Part shown: in pieces, positions 24,774-29,104 of the stretch
Numbering within the stretch: position 1 is the first letter of the stretch
Layout of the letters: each line of letters starts with the position of its first letter
Origin: Pancytospora philotis
Taxonomy: Eukaryota; Microsporidia
Direction of reading: 5' to 3'
DNA: 29,104 bases
NCBI GenBank assembly: GCA_023647555.1
Contig: JALRLY010000226.1
Span: forward strand, 1 to 29,104
Made by a program: the position numbers and the translations under genes
The notes under the pieces: generated by a model
The model's input: the letters and a program-made list of their open reading frames with translations, nothing else
The model's database searches: none
Told to the model about the DNA's origin: nothing

Positions 24774-25347
24774 TACTGCGTGTCGACCACGCCAGATGCT
24801 TCAAGCCTTTTGGTGGCAGAGAGCTATGTCCCCTGCGCTGCGCGCTGGAGCTCCACCTTGCGACTGTACGGCTGCGCACCTCGCTGGCGCTATTCAGCTT
24901 TGCCCGGCACCGGATATCCTGACCTCGTGTAGTTACAGCAGTATTGGCACAGGGCTAAGGGCGATTCTTCCGTGATACTAAGCACACCCGAGCTTCGCGG
25001 GGCCTTGGTCGACCCATGCCCCCATCTGCTGTAAGCCCGCACACTGCATATCAATGCGGCAGTCCACAGCATACTGTCATTGTACCGTCCATTGCATAGG
25101 TCGGAAAGGAGGGAAGCTAAAATAAATAAATCCCGGGTCCTGGCGCTGAAAAATTTTGTTATGGCCCAACTGTCCACAAACTCGCCGTTAATATCGAGGC
25201 TGCTGAAGGGCCGGTTAGCCGGTGACAGAGCAACCACTTACTTGATGCAGTGTCGTCATTAGAAATCTCATGTTTATTAAAATTATATTGTTACAGATAT
25301 GAAATAGATCAACTGATGCGTACACATGGACACATCAGAACATGCAT

Positions 25348-25354
25348 TATAAAA
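25348..25354 (+). promoter_or_regulatory. TATA-like box upstream of the secreted-protein gene
   Basis: TATAAAA 20 bases before the ATG at 25375, with GCGCCC directly before the ATG. The gene has no AAATTT box, unlike the housekeeping genes. Confidence 0.35.
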
Positions 25355-25374
25355 GCCGAGAGTGGTCTGCGCCC

Positions 25375-26553
25375 ATGCTGGTGATGAGTCCGTGGTTCGT
25401 GATTGCATTGTTTCTGTCTGCGCTGATGCTTTTGGGCGCGCCCCATTCCATTGAACCGGCCCACGGCGAGCGGCACCAGAGGCACTGTAGCAACCCGAGC
25501 CTTGGCTGGGTGAAGGAGCTTGAGGAGCAGCTCCAAAGCGCAACAGAAAGGACAAGTGGCTGTTTGGGCTCGAGCCCCAATAGGGATGGCCGGAAGCCGG
25601 AGTACCTTAGTTGGATCAACACGTGCCGTGCTTACGATCGCCGGTTCATGCGCCGCCCGCAGACGGGGGTGACGCGGCAGGATCTCGCGCGGGCGTGCGA
25701 CTTGGACTTCTACAGCTCGTCATACGGCGCAGACGTGCGCGACGGCGGGCAGCGGGTGCGTGCAAACCCCAGGAAGGATGCAGGCGCAGGCGCCGACAGC
25801 TTTGCAGAGCTCGTTATGGATTTTATCAGGCCGCTGTACGATGATGCATTCACAGGGGACCACCTGGTGGTGCACACTTACGACGGTGGGCCCTACAGGC
25901 CGCTGATGTACGAGTTCTATGTTAACGACCGTCGGTTCAGAGACTACCTGGGCGACGTGCGCGAGGGCATGGTGCGGGCCCCGGGCTTCATCAGTGCAAA
26001 GGAACTGGGCATCCTGGACGAGGCAGTCTCGGCCGGTAAGAGCTTCAACGAGTTGCAGCGTGTAGAAATCAAGGCACTAAGTAAGCTCGTGCTCGATGCG
26101 GGCGCGTTCCATGCTTTCATCCAAGCTAAAGCGATGTCGGAAAAGCTGAACTTTAAGGTCGGCTTCGATGAAAACTCGACGCTGGACGGCTTCGCGAAGG
26201 CGCTGCGCTTCTACATAAACACGATTGTGAGCAGCGGGGGCCAGAAACAGCTTTCGCCCGACGTAAAGCGGGTGTTGGAGGGTGTGGCATTTTTCTCGCT
26301 CGCATTTCTTGACTGCGAAGATGCGGCGCCTCGAGTAATCTTCAAATACAAAGGAGGGAAGCGGCGCAGGGATCTGGGCATGTGTTTCCTCGAAGTTAAA
26401 GGCGACTATATTGCGAGCTTGCTGATTGTGTTCCACGCTTGGAGCCATGCCCCCAACGGGATCACCCCCGAAGCCTTGGAGAGCGCAAAGGAGTCCATCG
26501 ATAAATGGATTAAGAGGAATGAAGGCGTTCCCTTCAATCAGTGCAAATATTAA
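25375..26553 (+). CDS. Secreted protein of unknown family (candidate host-exposed protein)
   Basis: 392 residues from the ATG at 25375; an in-frame ATG at 25342 would add 11 residues but bury the signal sequence. Residues 1-25 form a typical signal peptide (MLVMSPWFVIALFLSALMLL), with cleavage likely near residues 22-31. The mature part is mixed helical with a few Cys and no second membrane segment. I recognise no domain. It lies between a gene-poor stretch and Ty3/Merlin debris, a setting where lineage-specific secreted proteins of microsporidia are often found. The TAA stop is followed at once by TAAATTT. The role as an effector is inference only. Confidence 0.8.
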   Translation: MLVMSPWFVIALFLSALMLLGAPHSIEPAHGERHQRHCSNPSLGWVKELEEQLQSATERTSGCLGSSPNRDGRKPEYLSWINTCRAYDRRFMRRPQTGVTRQDLARACDLDFYSSSYGADVRDGGQRVRANPRKDAGAGADSFAELVMDFIRPLYDDAFTGDHLVVHTYDGGPYRPLMYEFYVNDRRFRDYLGDVREGMVRAPGFISAKELGILDEAVSAGKSFNELQRVEIKALSKLVLDAGAFHAFIQAKAMSEKLNFKVGFDENSTLDGFAKALRFYINTIVSSGGQKQLSPDVKRVLEGVAFFSLAFLDCEDAAPRVIFKYKGGKRRRDLGMCFLEVKGDYIASLLIVFHAWSHAPNGITPEALESAKESIDKWIKRNEGVPFNQCKY

Positions 26554-26948
26554 TAAATTTACTCATAATAGCATTTTGAGTAGTTGTGCGCTTCTTACCT
26601 GTATATCTACGTCCGTGTATCTACGTCTCCCTGGCGCGCCGCCTGCCAGCTTCTCGGCTGGCACCATAGCTGGCCTACTTAAAGGCTACTCGACGAGCCT
26701 CGAACGATACAGACTCTAGAGTCTTTTTCATTATTTGAGATTAACAGTGGGCTGCGCGTTAGTCGGGATGTTCAATTCACGCGAATACTTGACGTGGCAT
26801 TGTGTCTATTGGGGCCAGCGCCAGAAGCCGGTGACCCACCCAAACTAGAGAAAGTGTGTTCGGTAATAGGAGGGGTTATTTATTGAATGAGTTCTTCAGA
26901 GAAGGTGGCTCCAACGCTAGCTTTTGCTCGCAGCGCCTGTGTATCGAT
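26554..26948. other. Intergenic/transposon-flank stretch
   Basis: No gene seen. It contains a perfect 14-bp palindrome (26711-26724, AGACTCTAGAGTCT) and lies downstream of the minus-strand Ty3 integrase, so it may hold the remains of its 3' end or LTR; I cannot define LTR borders. Confidence 0.35.
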
Positions 26949-27815
26949 TTACTGGTACTGTATACGATCGACCGGGACTTTCAGGGTGATTCCGTGTAGT
27001 TCATTGGGTTCTGCGTGAATGGATCATGAGTATGATGAGTTATACGCGTCGAGAGCAAGCGGAACGGCTCTTTTCCAATTTGTTTCATCGAAGTGAGATA
27101 GTTTGCGCAACTTATTCATAAAGGTCTGGTTAAAACGTTCGATACATCTTTGTGTGCTGGGCTTGTATGGGGATCCATGTTTAAGCTCTATCGAGTGCAT
27201 GATACAGAAGTCATGAAGTGCTTTGTTGCTGAACTCTAATCCATTGTCGGTCAGGATTGTCCTGGGTTTACCCATCACTCAAATCTTATGTTCAGCTGCG
27301 CGATAATTGCTTCGCTTTGCTTATTCCTCATGATCTCAACGTGGGCTCTCTTCGAAAATACGTCGATGATTGTTAGCATGTGCTGGGCGTGTCCGAGTCA
27401 CCCCGGATTGGGCCGATCATGTCCATTTCCCAGAGCTCGTTGACGCTACTGACTTTAATAGGCAAATAGCTGTTCTGCGCATGCTTCTGCTAGATCTTGC
27501 AGCTGGCAACATAACTATTGATCTGCGCATTAGCGTGATCCACGAGTAACGTCTAAGGATCCAGTATTTCATCACTTCTGCGCTTCCGTGGCCTGTTGCT
27601 TTGTGGTACTCCTTCAGTATGCATGGGATATCCGCGAACTGTGGTCGCACTATGTCAGTTCCTTCGCTTGTGATGTGGACCACGTTGCAACTGAATGCTC
27701 TGCTGAGTAAGTCCAAAAAGTTCTCTTCCCCTTCAAGTATTCGAGCTTGAAGTCATAGCCTTGAAAAGCCAGAGCCCATCTCAGTAGGCGTGACGGATCA
27801 AGTGTCACAGACGCC
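26949..27815 (-). pseudogene. Ty3/gypsy retrotransposon pol fragment (RNase H end and integrase), broken
   Basis: Minus-strand pieces in order: RNase H C-terminus (DPSRLLRWALAFQGYDFKLE, YLKGK), then DLLSRAF after a one-base loss at about 27723-27733; integrase zinc-binding region (YHKATGHGSAEVMKYWILRRYSW), another frameshift, CKI-stop-QKHA, then LWEMDMIGP with the first catalytic Asp; a further shift into TIIDVFSKRAHVEI; a final shift into TILTDNGLEFSN (second Asp) and CIERFNQTF (Glu); and a stop inside the C-terminal part before the end at 26949. At least four frameshifts and two stops make it inactive. Reverse transcriptase and gag are missing. Confidence 0.85.
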
Positions 27816-27878
27816 TGACAAATTTTTAGAAGCAAATATTTTACAAAAGTTGTAAGTTTTTTAGGCGAAGCCCTGGAT

Positions 27879-28165
27879 ATGGCAAGCGGTAATGGCATCT
27901 ATAAATCGATAATCGAGCCTATTACGAAAGATCCGCGCCTAGCTATAAATTATTCGATGGATACAGGGGTGCTTCGAAAGACAATGCTATGTTTAGAGTG
28001 CAATGGGCTCATGGTACGCAGTACTCATAAGTTAGGAATGGATGATTTTGTGTGGAAGTGCCACAATAAAGCGTGTGCTAAAATGAAAACAACAAGAAGC
28101 ATTCGTTGTAGCTCTCCATTTGAGGGCCTTAAGGCGTCACTTACGCAACTTATCCAGCGGAGCTT
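27879..28165 (+). pseudogene. ISXO2-like transposase, N-terminal fragment
   Basis: Opens with ATG 27879 and carries the zinc ribbon and adjoining region (LCLECNGLMV ... DDFVWKCHNKACAKMKTTRSIRCSSPFE, then LKASLTQLIQ), which aligns with the neighbouring transposase (CPHCPTYMC ... YVWECRNYECAKYRTTLSVRYGSVF). No catalytic domain follows: the frame runs into the inverted repeat of the next element at 28166 and stops at 28277. This suggests the element was split by insertion of the second one. Confidence 0.8.
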
Positions 28166-28220
28166 GGGACTATTATGTGCATGGAAATGTCTTTTAAGCA
28201 AAATTTTAAAAAAAATAACC
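28166..28220 (+). repeat. Left terminal repeat of the second Merlin-like element
   Basis: About 55 bp related to 538-592 and the inverse of 1502-1560; shares GGGACYATTA and the GCAAAATTTT core followed by an A-run and AACC. Confidence 0.75.
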
Positions 28221-28225
28221 GGATC

Positions 28226-28275
28226 ATGGGTAGAATACGCCTCCAAAACCCTGCCCGGAGGTGTATTCTACTCAT
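28226..28275 (+). repeat. Long hairpin upstream of transposase
   Basis: Arms of 19 nt (28226-28244 and 28257-28275) complementary at all but two positions, both tolerable as G-U pairs in RNA; 12-nt loop. It lies between the terminal repeat and the transposase start. Confidence 0.85.
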
Positions 28276-28303
28276 AAAATTTTTAAGGGTAATGTTAGCC
28301 TAA

Positions 28304-29104
28304 ATGGTTGTAAGCATGTGGGAAACGCTTTTTGAGCCTTTAGCTAATGCATCACTATTAGAATTGATAAAGCAGCTCCAGAGTCTAAAGTTAATACACG
28401 CTGATATGAAATGTCCACATTGCCCCACCTATATGTGTCTACGCCCCCGTGCCAGCGTTTGTGATAAGTATGTCTGGGAATGCAGAAACTATGAATGCGC
28501 TAAATATCGTACTACTCTTTCAGTGAGGTACGGCTCTGTTTTCAGTAGTAGCAAGGTGAATATGTATCGCCTATTCAAGCTCATTTGTTTGTGGGCAAAA
28601 GAAATATCTATCAATGATGCTCGGCAATTTATAAGCGTTACACGGAAAACTATAGGCGAGATGTATGCGCGACTACGCCAAGTAGTGGTACGAGAAGTCC
28701 GGCGCGAGCCGATTCGCTTAGGTGGCTATGGTGTGCAATGCCAAGTGGATGAGTCGCTTTTCGTTCATAAACAAAAGTACCACGTGGGCCGGGTTGCTGA
28801 AGAGCAGATCTGGGTGTTAGGTATTGCAGATACTAGCAGGAGTCCGTGTTTTGGCTATATGCAGATAGTGGACGACCGCACAGAGGAGACGCTGCTACCA
28901 ATCATCGCGGAGATTTGCAGGCCTGGTACAACGATAGCTTCAGACATGTGGCGCGCATACCTGAATTTGAGCCGCAAATTGGGATTCGAGCATCGGATGG
29001 TTAATCATTTTTTAAACTTCGTGAACCATGTAGATGGCACACATACGCAAGCCATTGAATCACACTGGGCAAATCAGAAATATCGCATCAAAAAAATGAA
29101 AGGT
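28304..29104 (+). CDS. ISXO2-like (IS1595/Merlin) transposase, 3' end beyond window
   Basis: 267 codons, open to the window edge, with an in-frame TAA just before the ATG at 28304 (an ATG four codons on, 28316, is also possible). Zinc ribbon CPHC...VCDKYVWECRNYEC (about 37-70), a helix-turn-helix-like stretch, then the RNase-H-fold catalytic core: CQVDESLF (first Asp, about 147), IASDMWRAY (second Asp) and THTQAIESHW (Glu). No internal stop or frameshift is present, so this copy may be active. An AAAATTTTT box lies at 28277-28284. It moves DNA by cut-and-paste, and serves here as the reference for the lesions in the copy at 600-1435. Confidence 0.93.
   Translation, partial: MVVSMWETLFEPLANASLLELIKQLQSLKLIHADMKCPHCPTYMCLRPRASVCDKYVWECRNYECAKYRTTLSVRYGSVFSSSKVNMYRLFKLICLWAKEISINDARQFISVTRKTIGEMYARLRQVVVREVRREPIRLGGYGVQCQVDESLFVHKQKYHVGRVAEEQIWVLGIADTSRSPCFGYMQIVDDRTEETLLPIIAEICRPGTTIASDMWRAYLNLSRKLGFEHRMVNHFLNFVNHVDGTHTQAIESHWANQKYRIKKMKG

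Larger units (their letters stand above)
24188..25374. other. Gene-poor accessory stretch
   Basis: About 1.2 kb without a recognisable gene. It holds a 54-codon minus-strand ATG frame (24609-24773, listed separately), a minus-strand frame of 115 codons lacking an ATG (24890-25237), an intron-like signature (25203-25241) and an AAAAATTTTG box directly before an ATG at 25161 that opens only 33 codons. This looks like decaying or non-coding sequence at the edge of the transposon-rich region. Confidence 0.4.
28166..29104 (+). mobile_element. Merlin/IS1595-like element, left part (continues beyond window)
   Basis: Begins with an inverted-repeat-like end (28166-28220: GGGACTATTA..., then AAGCAAAATTTT and an A-run followed by TAACC) matching the ends of the element at 534-1560, followed by a hairpin and an intact transposase frame. 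The right end lies outside the window. Confidence 0.8.

Noticed and set aside
24890..25237. 115-codon minus-strand frame
   Set aside because: Begins with GTG, no ATG near its start, no recognisable domain; kept only as part of the gene-poor stretch.
25161..25262. 33-codon plus-strand frame (MAQLSTNSPL) directly after an AAAAATTTTG box
   Set aside because: The box position is suggestive, but the frame is short and protein-like features are absent.

Overview
The window looks like a gene-dense, GC-rich chromosome segment of a microsporidian or a close relative. The genes are eukaryotic and compact, no coding introns are evident, and the core eukaryotic proteins are shortened (a Cdc5/Cef1 reduced to its Myb repeats, a small cyclin, a small DOA1/PLAA). 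tRNA genes lie singly between protein genes. An AAATTT-type box sits just upstream of many start codons, as described for microsporidia, and Merlin/IS1595-like (ISXO2-type) transposases and Ty3/gypsy debris are present. The species cannot be named from this sequence.

Layout. 1-326: C-terminal SET domain of an E(z)-type histone methyltransferase. 534-1560: a decayed Merlin/IS1595-like element with 55-bp inverted repeats. 1612-3381: DOA1/PLAA (WD40 + PFU). 3519-3589: tRNA-Gly. 3683-4861 (-): an EED/Esc-like WD40 protein. 5141-8362 (-): DNA2 nuclease-helicase. 8516-8587 (-): tRNA-Trp. 8696-9340: unknown protein. 9757-10035 (-): LSM2. 10165-10845: cyclin. 10986-12161 (-): proteasome ATPase RPT6. 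12823-13269 (-): weak hypothetical gene. 13692-14162 (-): Cef1-like Myb protein. 14482-15204: RING-CH membrane E3 ligase. 15903-19496: ELP1. 19550-19621 (-): tRNA-Arg. 19726-20655: cis-prenyltransferase. 20844-22253 (-): Pro-rich coiled-coil protein. 22612-23511: J-like/LEA-like protein ending in Cys-Trp-Cys-Cys. 23576-23648 (-): tRNA-Lys. 23861-24187: small unknown protein. 25375-26553: secreted protein of unknown family. 26949-27815 (-): broken Ty3/gypsy RNase H-integrase. 27879-28165: N-terminal fragment of an ISXO2-like transposase. 28166-29104: a second, apparently intact ISXO2-like element running off the window.

Two themes stand out. First, an E(z)-type SET protein and an EED-type WD40 protein, the catalytic and H3K27me3-reading subunits of Polycomb repressive complex 2, lie within 5 kb of each other. 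Second, an AAATTT box near start codons can be read across at least eight genes and re-sets several starts (DOA1, EED, LSM2, ELP1, cis-prenyltransferase, the LEA-like gene, the 108-aa gene). The same AAAATTTT core lies inside the transposon inverted repeats, so each repeat may also act as the transposase promoter. The housekeeping part covers ubiquitin/proteasome function (DOA1, RPT6, RING-CH), RNA processing (LSM2, Cef1), tRNA modification (ELP1 plus four tRNA genes), DNA replication (DNA2) and dolichol synthesis. From about 24.2 kb onward the sequence becomes accessory: gene-poor, lower in GC, with a secreted orphan protein and nested transposon debris.
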